DNA of 64,000 bases from contig NZ_FZOF01000006.1 in assembly GCF_900188405.1 (NCBI RefSeq), positions 1-64,000 on the forward strand, read 5' to 3'. The translations under genes and the position numbers were made by a program. Numbering within the stretch: position 1 is the stretch's first letter; each line of letters begins with the position of its first letter. This DNA is from Actinacidiphila glaucinigra (lineage in GTDB: Bacteria > Actinomycetota > Actinomycetes > Streptomycetales > Streptomycetaceae). The notes beneath the pieces were generated by a model that saw nothing but the letters and a program-made list of their open reading frames with translations, was not told the DNA's origin and made no database searches. This document shows, one piece after another, positions 9,064-16,824 of this stretch.

Positions 9064-9085
9064 GACCTCCCGTCCCGGGGTCTCA
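9061..9085. terminator. Bidirectional hairpin spanning both stop codons
   Basis: TGAGACC (9061-9067) pairs with GGTCTCA (9079-9085). The left arm contains the TGA of the phosphatase gene and the right arm the reverse-complemented TGA of the acyl-CoA dehydrogenase gene, so a single hairpin can end both convergent transcripts. Confidence 0.55.
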
Positions 9086-10063
9086 GACGGGCGTCTCCGC
9101 CAGCACACGGGCCCGGCACCGGGCCGGGGTGCCCCAGGCGGAACGCAGCGCGCGGGCCTTGGTCAGCCACAGGGACAGGTCGTACTCGGCGGTGTAGCCG
9201 AGGGCGCCGTGCAGTTGCAGCGCGGTGCGCGCGGCCCGGTACGCGGCCTCGCCGCACGCCGCCTTCGCGGCGGCGACGTCGGCGCCGGCGCCGGTCACGG
9301 CGGCGCCGTGCAGCAGCGGCCGGGCGAACTCCAGGGCGATCAGGGTGTCGGCCAGCCGGTGCTTGACGGCCTGGAAGGAGCCGACCGGGACGCCGAACTG
9401 GTGGCGCCGCCGCACGTGCTCGACGGTACGGGCCAGCAGCGCGAGCCCGACGCCGAGCGCCTGTGCCGCCGTGACGAGGGTGGCCCGGTCGGCGGCGCGG
9501 GCGGCCGCGGCCGTGACGGCGGGCCCGGTGGCGAGGACCGCGGCGGTGTCCTCCCGCGGCAGCGCCAGGCGCCGCACGGGGTCGAGGGAGGCCTCGACCG
9601 GACCGTGTTCGCGGGCCAGCAGCAGCCGCTCGCCGCTCACGAGCAGGACGCCGTCGGCGGCGTCGGCGTCGAGGGCCCGGCCGCCCTCCGGAGCGGCGAG
9701 ACCGAGCAGGGCCCGCCCCGCGGCGACGCGGGGCAGCCATTCCTCGGCGGGCCCCGGATCGGGCAGCGCGTCCAGGAGCGCGGCGGCGGCCACCGTCTCC
9801 GCGAGCGGCCCGGGCACGGCGTGCCGCCCCAGCTCGACGAAGGCGAGGGCGAGCTCCACGGGACGCGGGCCGAAGCCGTCGTACGCCTCCGGCACGGCCA
9901 GCGCGAACAGCCCGGCATCGGCCAGCCGCGCCCACAGCCGCCGCCCCCCGCCGTGCTCCCCCGCCGCCCAGGCGCGAGCCGTCTCCGGCGTCCCGGCGGC
10001 CGCGAGCATGCGGTCCAGTGTGCGGACGAAGTCCGCCTGCTCGGCGGTCGGCAGGAACCTCAT
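9083..10063 (-). CDS. Acyl-CoA dehydrogenase, small subunit type (steroid ring degradation)
   Basis: The 326-residue protein starts MRFLPTAEQADFVRTLDRML and ends in the typical dehydrogenase C-terminal bundle with RRRHQFGVPVGSFQAVKHRL and LQLHGALGYTAEYDLSLW. At 326 residues it is shorter than a standalone acyl-CoA dehydrogenase (about 380), as is usual for one chain of the alpha2beta2 dehydrogenases of steroid-degrading actinobacteria such as IpdE1-IpdE2 and the ChsE pairs. Its ATG overlaps the stop of the upstream dehydrogenase (ATGA), which suggests coupled synthesis in equal amounts. Inferred role: FAD-dependent dehydrogenation of a CoA thioester from steroid ring C/D breakdown. The exact paralogue cannot be fixed without a phylogeny. 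Confidence 0.88.
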   Translation of the reverse strand: MRFLPTAEQADFVRTLDRMLAAAGTPETARAWAAGEHGGGRRLWARLADAGLFALAVPEAYDGFGPRPVELALAFVELGRHAVPGPLAETVAAAALLDALPDPGPAEEWLPRVAAGRALLGLAAPEGGRALDADAADGVLLVSGERLLLAREHGPVEASLDPVRRLALPREDTAAVLATGPAVTAAAARAADRATLVTAAQALGVGLALLARTVEHVRRRHQFGVPVGSFQAVKHRLADTLIALEFARPLLHGAAVTGAGADVAAAKAACGEAAYRAARTALQLHGALGYTAEYDLSLWLTKARALRSAWGTPARCRARVLAETPV

Positions 10064-11211
10064 CGGCGGCGTCCCTTCGGCAGCCCGAGCAGGCGCTCGG
10101 CGACGATGTCGCGCTGGATCTCGTTCGTGCCCGCGTACACCGGCCCGGCGAGGGCGAACACCCAGCCCTCCGCCCAGGGGCCGCCGGCGGCCTCCCCGAG
10201 GGGACCGAGCAGGTCCAGTGCGGTCTCGTGGAGGGCGATGTCCAGCTCGGACCAGAAGACCTTGGTGAGGCTGGACGCCCCGGCCCGCGGCGCGCCGCCC
10301 TCCGCGGCCCGGGCGGCTCCCGCGTAGGCGGCCAGCTGGTACGCGCGGGCGCCGATCAGCGCGTCCGCGACGCGGTCGGCGGCGGCCGGGTCCGCGTCCC
10401 CGCCGCGGGCGTGCCACAGGGCCGCCAGGCGCCGGGCGGACGCCGTGAAGCGGCCGGGGCTGCGCAGGGTGAGGCCGCGCTCGTCGGCCGCCGTGCTCAT
10501 GGCGACCCGCCAGCCGTCGCCGGGGGCGCCGACGACATCGGCGTCGGGCACGAAGACGTCGTCCAGGAAGAGTTCGGCGAAGGCCGGCTTCCCGTCGAGG
10601 CGGGCGATCGGCCGCACGGTCACACCGGGCGCGTCGAGCCCGAACATCAGGTAGGTCAGCCCCTGGTGCGGCCGCGGCGCCTCGGGATGGCTGCGGAACA
10701 GCCCGAACGCGCGGTCGGCGAAGGCGGCGCGGGAGGACCAGGTCTTCTGGCCGCACAGCAGCCAGCCGCCGTCGGTGCGGGTGGCGGTCGAGCGCAGCGA
10801 CGCCAGGTCGGAACCCGCCTCCGGCTCGGACCAGGCCTGCGCCCAGATCACCTCGCCGCTCGCCATGGGCGGCAGGACACGGTCGCGCTGCTCCTCGGTG
10901 CCGTGTTCCAGGAGGGTGGGGCCGAGCAGGCTGACGCCGTTCTGGCCGACCCGGCCCGGCGCGCCGGCGGCGTGGTACTCCTCCTCGAAGACCAGCCACT
11001 GCACGAGCGTCGCGTCGCGCCCCCCGTAGGCGGCGGGCCAGGAGACGACCGACCAGCGGTCCGCCGCCAGCCGGCGCTCCCAGGCGCGGTGGGCGGCGAA
11101 GCCCTCGGCCGTCTCCAGGGAGGGCAGCGGGACGGCGGGTACGTGCGCGGCGAGCCACTCCCGGGCCTGGCGCCGGAACAGCCGTTCCTCCGGGGTGAAG
11201 TCGAGATCCAC
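10060..11211 (-). CDS. Acyl-CoA dehydrogenase, large subunit type (FadE30/IpdE-like)
   Basis: The 383-residue chain has a full dehydrogenase layout, with WAQAWSEPEAGSDLASL in the FAD-binding middle part and VYAGTNEIQRDIVAERLLG near the end. The position of the catalytic glutamate of medium-chain dehydrogenases (Y-E-G-T) is alanine here, and a glutamate in STAADERGLTL lies where other families keep their base. Both traits fit the large subunits and FadE30-type enzymes of steroid catabolism. GTG 11211 is preferred because GGGAAGGGGGAGCGG precedes it; a TTG seven codons upstream would lie in the operator. The gene leads a two-gene operon and is divergent from ipdF. Confidence 0.88.
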   Translation of the reverse strand: MDLDFTPEERLFRRQAREWLAAHVPAVPLPSLETAEGFAAHRAWERRLAADRWSVVSWPAAYGGRDATLVQWLVFEEEYHAAGAPGRVGQNGVSLLGPTLLEHGTEEQRDRVLPPMASGEVIWAQAWSEPEAGSDLASLRSTATRTDGGWLLCGQKTWSSRAAFADRAFGLFRSHPEAPRPHQGLTYLMFGLDAPGVTVRPIARLDGKPAFAELFLDDVFVPDADVVGAPGDGWRVAMSTAADERGLTLRSPGRFTASARRLAALWHARGGDADPAAADRVADALIGARAYQLAAYAGAARAAEGGAPRAGASSLTKVFWSELDIALHETALDLLGPLGEAAGGPWAEGWVFALAGPVYAGTNEIQRDIVAERLLGLPKGRRR

Positions 11212-11225
11212 CCGCTCCCCCTTCC

Positions 11226-11243
11226 CTAACAAGTGTTTGGTAG
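11226..11243. promoter_or_regulatory. Candidate KstR2 operator in the ACAD / ipdF divergent promoter
   Basis: CTAACAAGTGTTTGGTAG is an imperfect palindrome between two divergent units of the steroid cluster. Its core AACAAGTGTTTGGT fits the mycobacterial KstR2 consensus A-n-CAAG-nn-CTTG-n-T at all fixed positions but one. A second copy at 16,020 is 15/18 identical. A TAGATT hexamer that could be the -10 element of ipdF overlaps its right end, so a bound repressor would block that promoter. Confidence 0.65.
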
Positions 11244-11258
11244 ATTAACGTCGGTGGC

Positions 11259-12044
11259 GTGACTCCACCACCCCCGTACCAGCCGGGCCACGCACTGCTG
11301 GCGGACCGCACCGCGGTCGTCACCGCCGCGGCGGGCGCCGGCATCGGCGGCGCGACGGCCCGGCGCCTCCTGGAGGAGGGCGCCCGGGTGGTGGTCGGCG
11401 ACGCCCACGCGCGGCGGCTGGCGGAGTGCACGGCCGCCCTGACGGCGGAGTTCGGGCCGGAGCGGGTCGCCGGGCTCCCCTGCGACGTCACGGACGAGGC
11501 CCAGGTCGCGGCGCTGCTCGACCTCGCGGAACGGCGGCACGGACGGCTGGACGTCGTGGTCAACAACGCCGGCCTCGGCGGCACCGCCGAACTGACCGAG
11601 ATGACCGACGCGCAGTGGGGGAAGGTCCTGGACGTCACCTTGAACGGCACCTTCCGCTGCACCCGCGCCGCGCTGCGCCGGATGAAGGCCTCCGGTACCG
11701 GCGGCGTCATCGTCAACAACGCCTCCGTCGCCGGCTGGCGCGCCCAGGCCGGGCAGGCGCACTACGCCGCGGCCAAGGCCGGCGTCATGGCCCTCACCCG
11801 CTGCGCGGCGGTGGAGGCGGCGGCGTACGGAGTGCGGGTCAACGCCGTCTCCCCCAGCCTCGCGATGCACCCGCACCTGGTGAAGGTGACCACGCCCGGC
11901 GTGCTGGAGGAACTGACCGCGCGCGAGGCCTTCGGCCGCCCCGCGGAACCCTGGGAGGTCGCCAACGTCATCGTCTTCCTCGCCTCCGGCTACTCCTCGT
12001 ACATGACCGGGGAGGTCGTCCCGGTGAGCAGCCAGCACGCATGA
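11259..12044 (+). CDS. ipdF: SDR-family oxidoreductase, IpdF-like (5-hydroxy-HIP-CoA oxidoreductase)
   Basis: The 261-residue protein has the short-chain dehydrogenase core: cofactor loop TAAAGAGIGGATA, NNAGLGG, the serine in NNASVAGW and the catalytic pair YAAAK. Its C-terminus (WEVANVIVFLASGYSSYMTGE, then VVPVSSQHA) is like that of mycobacterial IpdF, which acts on the 5-hydroxy/5-oxo group of HIP-CoA during steroid ring C/D breakdown. GTG 11259 is the start; no strong ribosome-binding site is seen. It is the first gene of a unit with the KstR2-like regulator and the thiolase, and its promoter region carries the candidate operator. Confidence 0.82.
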   Translation: MTPPPPYQPGHALLADRTAVVTAAAGAGIGGATARRLLEEGARVVVGDAHARRLAECTAALTAEFGPERVAGLPCDVTDEAQVAALLDLAERRHGRLDVVVNNAGLGGTAELTEMTDAQWGKVLDVTLNGTFRCTRAALRRMKASGTGGVIVNNASVAGWRAQAGQAHYAAAKAGVMALTRCAAVEAAAYGVRVNAVSPSLAMHPHLVKVTTPGVLEELTAREAFGRPAEPWEVANVIVFLASGYSSYMTGEVVPVSSQHA

Positions 12045-12051
12045 AGCGAGA

Positions 12052-12744
12052 ATGATCCCCGTGCCGAAGACCACGCCGAAGACCACACCTGGGAAAGCGC
12101 CCGGGAACGCGCCGAAGACCGCGCCGAGGACCGCCAGGAGCCCCGCGGGCGGCGGAGCCGCCTCCGACGGGCGCCGCGCGGAACTCCTCGCCATCGCCGC
12201 CGGGGTGTTCGCCGCACAGGGCTACGACGCCACCACTGTGCGGCGGATCGCGGACGAGGCGGGGATGCTCGCGGGCAGCCTCTACTACCACTTCGACTCC
12301 AAGGAGTCGATGCTGGACGAGATCCTCTCGGCCTTCCTGGACGAGCTGTGGGCCGGGTACGAAGGCGTCATGGCGGCCGGCCTCGGCCCGCGGGAGACCG
12401 TCGAGGCCCTGGTCACCGCGTCCTTCCGGGAGATCGACCGGCACCTGGACGCCGTCGCGATCTACCAGCGGGAGGCCAGGCAACTGGCGTCCTCGCAGCC
12501 GCGCTTCGGCTATCTCGCCGATTCGCAGCGCAGGTTCGAGCGCCTCTGGCTCGGGACACTGGAACGCGGCGCCGCCGCCGGAGTGTTCCGCACCGACCTC
12601 GACCTGAGGCTCGCCTACCGCTTCATCCGCGACACCGTCTGGGTCGCGGCGTCCTGGTACCGGCCGGGCGGGCAGCACAGCCCCGAGGAGATCGCCCGGC
12701 AGTACCTGTCCATGGTGCTGGACGGCGTCACCGTCCGGGAGTGA
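12052..12744 (+). CDS. kstR2: TetR-family repressor, KstR2-like
   Basis: The 230-residue protein has a 40-residue basic, threonine- and proline-rich tail, then a TetR helix-turn-helix (RRAELLAIAAGVFAAQGYDA, TTVRRIADEAGMLAGSLYYH, FDSKESMLDEIL). The ligand domain contains VAIYQREARQLAS and YRFIRDTVWVAASWYRPGG, which I recognise as features of KstR2. In mycobacteria KstR2 represses the HIP catabolic genes and is released by HIP-CoA. The gene lies seven bases after ipdF and upstream of a FadA6-like thiolase, as expected for an autoregulated local repressor. The two palindromes at 11,226 and 16,020 are its likely sites. Confidence 0.82.
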   Translation: MIPVPKTTPKTTPGKAPGNAPKTAPRTARSPAGGGAASDGRRAELLAIAAGVFAAQGYDATTVRRIADEAGMLAGSLYYHFDSKESMLDEILSAFLDELWAGYEGVMAAGLGPRETVEALVTASFREIDRHLDAVAIYQREARQLASSQPRFGYLADSQRRFERLWLGTLERGAAAGVFRTDLDLRLAYRFIRDTVWVAASWYRPGGQHSPEEIARQYLSMVLDGVTVRE

Positions 12745-12790
12745 CGGAGCCGCCCCCGGTCCACCACCCGGTCCCCACGGAGGAGCAGTC

Positions 12791-13948
12791 ATGGCCGAGG
12801 CCTACATCGTCGAAGCGGTCCGCACCCCGGTCGGCCGGCGCGGCGGCGGGCTGTCCGCGGTCCACCCCGCCGACCTCGGCGCCCATGTGCTGAGGGCGCT
12901 GGTGGAACGCTGCGGGGTCGACCCGGCCGCGGTCGAGGACGTCGTCTTCGGCTGCCTCGACCAGGTCGGCCCGCAGGCGGGCGACATCGCCCGCACCAGC
13001 TGGCTGGCGGCCGGGCTGCCCGAGGAGGTCCCCGGGGTCACCGTCGACCGCCAGTGCGGCTCCTCCCAGCAGGCCGTCCACTTCGCCGCCCAGGGCGTGC
13101 TGTCCGGCACCCAGGACCTCGTCGTGGCGGGCGGTGTGCAGAACATGTCGGCCATCCCCATCGGCTACGCCAACCACCGCGCCGTCGAACCGCTCGGCAT
13201 GACCGGGGGCCCGTTCTCCGGCTCCGAGGGCTGGCGCGCCCGCTACGGGAGCACCCCGGTGAGCCAGTTCCACGGCGCCGAGCTCATCGCCGCGAAGTGG
13301 GGCATCGCCCGGGCGGACATGGAGGAGTTCGCGCTGCGCTCCCACCGGCGCGCGATCGACGCGATCGACGGGGGCCGCTTCGACCGCGAGCTCGTCCCGT
13401 ACGCCGGTGTGACCGCCGACGAGGGCCCGCGCCGGGACACCTCCGCGGAGAAGATGGCCGCCCTCAAACCCCTGGTCGAGGGCGGCCGGCTGACCGCGGC
13501 CCTGTCCTCCCAGGTCTCCGACGGGGCCGCCGCCATGCTCATCGCCTCCGAGCGCGCGGTCCGCGAGCACGGCCTCACCCCGCGGGCCCGGGTCCACCAC
13601 CTGTCGGTGCGCGGCGAGGACCCCGTCCGCATGCTCTCCGCGCCCATTCCGGCGACCGCGCACGCGCTGAAGAAGACCGGGATGACCATCGACGACATCG
13701 ACCTGGTCGAGATCAACGAGGCCTTCGCCCCCGTCGTCCTGGCCTGGCTGAAGGAGACCGGCGCCGACCCCGCCCGGGTCAACGTCAACGGCGGCGCCAT
13801 CGCGCTGGGCCATCCGCTCGGCGCCACGGGCGTGAAGCTGATGACCACCCTCCTGCACGAACTGGAGCGCACGGGCGGGCGCTTCGGCCTGCAGACGATG
13901 TGCGAGGGTGGCGGCCAGGCCAACGTCACGATCATCGAACGGCTCTAA
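12791..13948 (+). CDS. fadA6: Thiolase, FadA6-like acetyl-CoA acyltransferase
   Basis: The 385-residue enzyme has all thiolase catalytic residues: Cys89 in VDRQCGSSQQAVH, His341 in GHPLGATG and Cys371 in TMCEGGGQANV. It would cleave a 3-oxoacyl-CoA with free CoA. In the steroid pathway FadA6 acts on CoA thioesters formed after the last ring is opened. The length fits type I/II degradative thiolases. GGAGGAG precedes the ATG. The gene follows kstR2 by 46 bases and ends the ipdF-kstR2-fadA6 unit. A general acetyl-CoA C-acetyltransferase role is the alternative, but the context favours steroid breakdown. Confidence 0.88.
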   Translation: MAEAYIVEAVRTPVGRRGGGLSAVHPADLGAHVLRALVERCGVDPAAVEDVVFGCLDQVGPQAGDIARTSWLAAGLPEEVPGVTVDRQCGSSQQAVHFAAQGVLSGTQDLVVAGGVQNMSAIPIGYANHRAVEPLGMTGGPFSGSEGWRARYGSTPVSQFHGAELIAAKWGIARADMEEFALRSHRRAIDAIDGGRFDRELVPYAGVTADEGPRRDTSAEKMAALKPLVEGGRLTAALSSQVSDGAAAMLIASERAVREHGLTPRARVHHLSVRGEDPVRMLSAPIPATAHALKKTGMTIDDIDLVEINEAFAPVVLAWLKETGADPARVNVNGGAIALGHPLGATGVKLMTTLLHELERTGGRFGLQTMCEGGGQANVTIIERL

Positions 13949-14275
13949 GGCGCCGGGGCCCGCCCCGACCGCGCGGGGCCGTGGAGGGGACCGCCCGCCA
14001 TGTGGTCGGGCGGTCGGCGCGGTTGGTGCGTTCGGTGCGGGCCCGCGCCTTGCCGGCCTGGGGTCGATGCCGCGCCGGGGTACGCCGTGCGGCACCACGG
14101 GTTGCCGTCGGCGCGGGCGGGACGACCGGGAAGCCGACGACCGCACCGGGCCGGACGCCCACGCACCGGCCCCGGCGGGCGCGCTCAGCGCCGGCGCGGT
14201 GGCGTGCGTACCCACCCCGACCCGCCCGGCGCCGACTCCCGGCGCGGCGTCGGACTCCAGCTCACCACCCGCTCG
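13949..14275. other. Convergent intergenic region with a terminator hairpin
   Basis: This 327-base stretch separates the thiolase gene from the convergent SDR gene. GACCGCCCG (13,989-13,997) pairs with CGGGCGGTC (14,007-14,015) and is a likely terminator for the thiolase unit. The rest is GC-rich with no coding frame, repeat or site I can identify. Confidence 0.5.
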
Positions 14276-15229
14276 TCACTCCCCCTCCGCCCGCGCCCCG
14301 TACACCCGCCCGGGGGGCTCGGCTGCCGCGAGCAGCCGCACGGCGGCCTCCCCCGCCTGCGCGGGCGTCCAGCGGGCACCCCGGTCGGCGGTGGGGCCCG
14401 GGCGCCAGCCCTCCATGACCGTGACGCGGCCGCCCTCGGCCTCGAAGACCCGCCCGGTGACACCGGCCGAGGCGGCCGAGCCGAGCCAGACGACGAGCGG
14501 CGAGACGTTGTCCGGCGCCATGGCGTCGAAGGCGCCGGCCGCGGGCGCGGCCATGGTCTCGGCGAAGACCGCCTCGGTCATCCGGGTCCGGGCCGCCGGG
14601 GCGACGGCGTTGACCCGCACCCCGTAGCGCGCCAGTTCGGCGGCGGCCACCAGGGTCAGGCCGACGATGCCGGCCTTGGCCGCCGCGTAGTTGCCCTGCC
14701 CGACGCTGCCCAGCAGCCCGGCTCCGGAGGTGGTGTTGACGATCCGCGCGTCAGGGGCGCGGCCCGCGCGGGTCTCGGCCCGCCAGTGCGCGGCCGCGTA
14801 CCGCAGCGGCAGGAAGTGGCCGGTGAGATGGACCCGCAGGACGGCGTTCCAGTCGTCCTCGTCCAGGTTGACGAGCATCCGGTCGCGCAGGAAGCCCGCG
14901 TTGTTGACCACGGTGTCCAGCCGCCCGAAGGCTTCCAGGGCGGTGGCGACGAGGGACGCCGCGCCCTGCGCGGTGGCGATGTCGCCGTCGTGGACGACGG
15001 CCTCACCGCCCCGGGCGCGGATCTCCGCGGCGACCTCGTGGGCGGGCGCGGCCGAACTCCCGGCGCCGTCGGGACCGGCGCCGAGGTCGTTGACCACGAC
15101 CCGTGCGCCCTCGGCGGCGAACGCCAGCGCGTGCGCCCGCCCCAGACCGCGCCCCGCGCCGGTGACGGCGACCACGCGCCCGCAACAGATGCCCGTCGTG
15201 CCGCCGTCCCGCGCCGTCATCCCGCCCAT
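14276..15229 (-). CDS. SDR-family oxidoreductase (Rv3548c-like, steroid cluster)
   Basis: The 317-residue protein has the cofactor loop VTGAGRGLGRAHA, VNDLGAG, VVNNAG, the serine in IVNTTSGAGLLG and the catalytic YAAAK. The longer form, with VNDLGAGPDGAGSS after the second strand, is the type often called 3-oxoacyl-ACP reductase or multifunctional-enzyme type 2-like dehydrogenase. In mycobacteria the SDR genes Rv3549c and Rv3548c occupy the same place opposite echA20-ipdABC. ATG 15,229 has AAGGGGAG upstream; ATG 15,220 would instead give an ATGA overlap with the preceding gene. The substrate in ring C/D breakdown is inferred from context only. Confidence 0.82.
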   Translation of the reverse strand: MGGMTARDGGTTGICCGRVVAVTGAGRGLGRAHALAFAAEGARVVVNDLGAGPDGAGSSAAPAHEVAAEIRARGGEAVVHDGDIATAQGAASLVATALEAFGRLDTVVNNAGFLRDRMLVNLDEDDWNAVLRVHLTGHFLPLRYAAAHWRAETRAGRAPDARIVNTTSGAGLLGSVGQGNYAAAKAGIVGLTLVAAAELARYGVRVNAVAPAARTRMTEAVFAETMAAPAAGAFDAMAPDNVSPLVVWLGSAASAGVTGRVFEAEGGRVTVMEGWRPGPTADRGARWTPAQAGEAAVRLLAAAEPPGRVYGARAEGE

Positions 15230-15996
15230 CCCGCTCCCCTTCCGTCCCGGGCCGCGGCGAGGAACGCCGGGGCCTCCCCTCCGCCGTGCAGGTGCAGGCT
15301 GGCGCCGCTGATGTACCGGGCCCGGTCGGAGGCGAGGAAGACACAGGCGTCCCCCACCTCGGCCGGCTCGGCGAGCCGGCCCAGCGGCACCGTGCGGCCC
15401 ACTGCGGCGACGCCGTCCTCGTCGCCGTAGTGCAGGTGCGCCGACTCCGTGCGGACCATGCCGAGCACCAGGGTGTTGACGCGGATCAGCGGGGCCCATT
15501 CGACGGCCATGGAGCGGGCCAGGCTCTCCAGACCGGCCTTGGCGGCGCCGTAGGCGGCCGTCCCCGGTGAGGGCCGGCCGCCGCTGACGCTGCCGATCAT
15601 CACGACCGCGCCGCCCTCGGGCTGACGGGACATCACCCCGTGCACGGCGAGCGTGGCGTTGAGCGGCGCGAGCAGGTTGAGCTCGACCACCCGCGCGTGC
15701 CGTTCGGCGCCCGCCTCGCCGAGCAGCCGGTACGGCGTCCCGCCCGCGTTGTTGACCAGCACGTCGATGCGCCCGTACGCCTCCGCCACCGCGCCGAGGA
15801 CCTCGGCGGCGGCGGCCGGGTCGCGCAGGTCCACGGCCCGGAAGTCGGCCCCGTGGGGGGCCGGCCGGGGCGGCGGGCGGCGCGCGCAGACCACGACGCG
15901 GGCACCGGCCTGCGCGAACGCGCCGGCGATGCCGGCGCCGACCCCGCGCGTGCCGCCGGTCACGACGGCGACCCGGTCCGACAGATCGACAGTCAT
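15217..15996 (-). CDS. SDR-family oxidoreductase (Rv3549c-like, steroid cluster)
   Basis: The 259-residue protein begins MTVDLSDRVAVVTGGTRGVG and shows VVCARR, VLVNNAGG, the serine in VVMIGSVSGG and YGAAK, the full short-chain dehydrogenase set. A GTG two codons upstream (16,002) has a better-spaced GGAAAGG and may be the real start. It is the first gene of a minus-strand pair with the next SDR and is divergent from echA20, with the second candidate KstR2 operator between them. Its role in the pathway is inferred from this position. Confidence 0.82.
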   Translation of the reverse strand: MTVDLSDRVAVVTGGTRGVGAGIAGAFAQAGARVVVCARRPPPRPAPHGADFRAVDLRDPAAAAEVLGAVAEAYGRIDVLVNNAGGTPYRLLGEAGAERHARVVELNLLAPLNATLAVHGVMSRQPEGGAVVMIGSVSGGRPSPGTAAYGAAKAGLESLARSMAVEWAPLIRVNTLVLGMVRTESAHLHYGDEDGVAAVGRTVPLGRLAEPAEVGDACVFLASDRARYISGASLHLHGGGEAPAFLAAARDGRGAGWAG

Positions 15997-16019
15997 GCTC
16001 ACGCCGGAGTACCTTTCCC

Positions 16020-16037
16020 CTAACAAACGTTTGGTGG
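16020..16037. promoter_or_regulatory. Candidate KstR2 operator in the SDR / echA20 divergent promoter
   Basis: CTAACAAACGTTTGGTGG is the second copy of the palindrome found at 11,226 (15 of 18 bases identical). The core CAAACGTTTG is perfectly symmetric. It lies between the starts of the SDR pair and the echA20-ipdABC operon, so one bound dimer could control both directions. Confidence 0.65.
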
Positions 16038-16056
16038 AAAGGTAGCTGATCCACGG

Positions 16057-16824
16057 ATGACTGTCTCCACCTCGCACCCCGAACCCGGCGTCACCGCCGT
16101 CACCGTCGACCACCCGCCCGTCAACGCCCTTCCCGTACGCGGCTGGTACGCGCTGGCCGACGCCCTGCGCGCCGCCGGCCGCGACCCGGGCACCCGCTGC
16201 GTCGTCCTGCGCGCGGAGGGCCGCGGGTTCAACGCCGGTGTCGACCTGAAGGAGATGCAGCGCACCGCGGGCCACACGGCCCTCATCGGCGCCAACCGCG
16301 GCTGCTACGAGGCCTTCGCGGCCGTCTACGAGTGCGAGGTGCCGGTCGTCGCGGCGGTCCACGGCCACTGCCTCGGCGGCGGCATCGGCCTGGTCGGCAA
16401 CGCGGACGCCGTCGTGGCCGCGGAGGACGCCGTCTTCGGGCTGCCCGAGCTGGACCGCGGCGCCCTGGGCGCGGCCACCCACCTCGCGCGGCTGGTCCCC
16501 CAGCACCTGATGCGCACGCTCTACTTCACCTCCCGCACCGTCACCGCCGCCGAACTCCACCGGCACGGCTCGGTCTGGCGGGTCGTGCCCCGCGGTGAGC
16601 TCGACGCCGCGGCCCTGAGCCTCGCCCGGGAGATCGCGGCGAAGGACGGCGAGCTGCTCCGTCTCGCCAAGGCGGCCATCAACGGCATCGACCCCGTCGA
16701 CGTCCGCCGCAGCTACCGCTTCGAACAGGGCTTCACCTTCGAGGCCAGCCTCACCGGCGTCGCGGACCGGCACCGCGACGCCTTCGTGTCCGGAACCGGC
16801 TCCGGCCCCGGGGGGCGGCGATGA
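16057..16824 (+). CDS. echA20: Enoyl-CoA hydratase/isomerase family, EchA20-like ring-opening hydrolase
   Basis: The 255-residue protein has a crotonase fold: LRAEGRGFNAGVDLKEMQ and AVHGHCLGGGIGLVGNADAV supply the two oxyanion-hole segments, and LPELDRGALGAATHLARL follows the active site. In mycobacteria EchA20 opens steroid ring D by hydrolytic retro-Claisen cleavage of a HIP-derived CoA thioester. Assignment rests on the motifs and on being the first gene of an echA20-ipdA-ipdB-ipdC operon. Its stop overlaps the ipdA start (ATGA). The nearest ribosome-binding site, GAAAGG, is rather far from the ATG. Confidence 0.85.
   Translation: MTVSTSHPEPGVTAVTVDHPPVNALPVRGWYALADALRAAGRDPGTRCVVLRAEGRGFNAGVDLKEMQRTAGHTALIGANRGCYEAFAAVYECEVPVVAAVHGHCLGGGIGLVGNADAVVAAEDAVFGLPELDRGALGAATHLARLVPQHLMRTLYFTSRTVTAAELHRHGSVWRVVPRGELDAAALSLAREIAAKDGELLRLAKAAINGIDPVDVRRSYRFEQGFTFEASLTGVADRHRDAFVSGTGSGPGGRR

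Noticed and set aside
9083..11719. An 878-residue frame suggesting a fused acyl-CoA dehydrogenase
   Set aside because: The N-terminal two thirds have no family resemblance and cover the separate large-subunit gene in another frame; the ATGA overlap at 10,060 shows two genes.
14276..16054. A single 592-residue minus-strand frame that looks like an SDR fused to a long N-terminal part
   Set aside because: Only the part from about 15,229 is SDR-like in this frame; the upstream half is an arginine-rich shadow of the neighbouring SDR gene, which lies in another frame.
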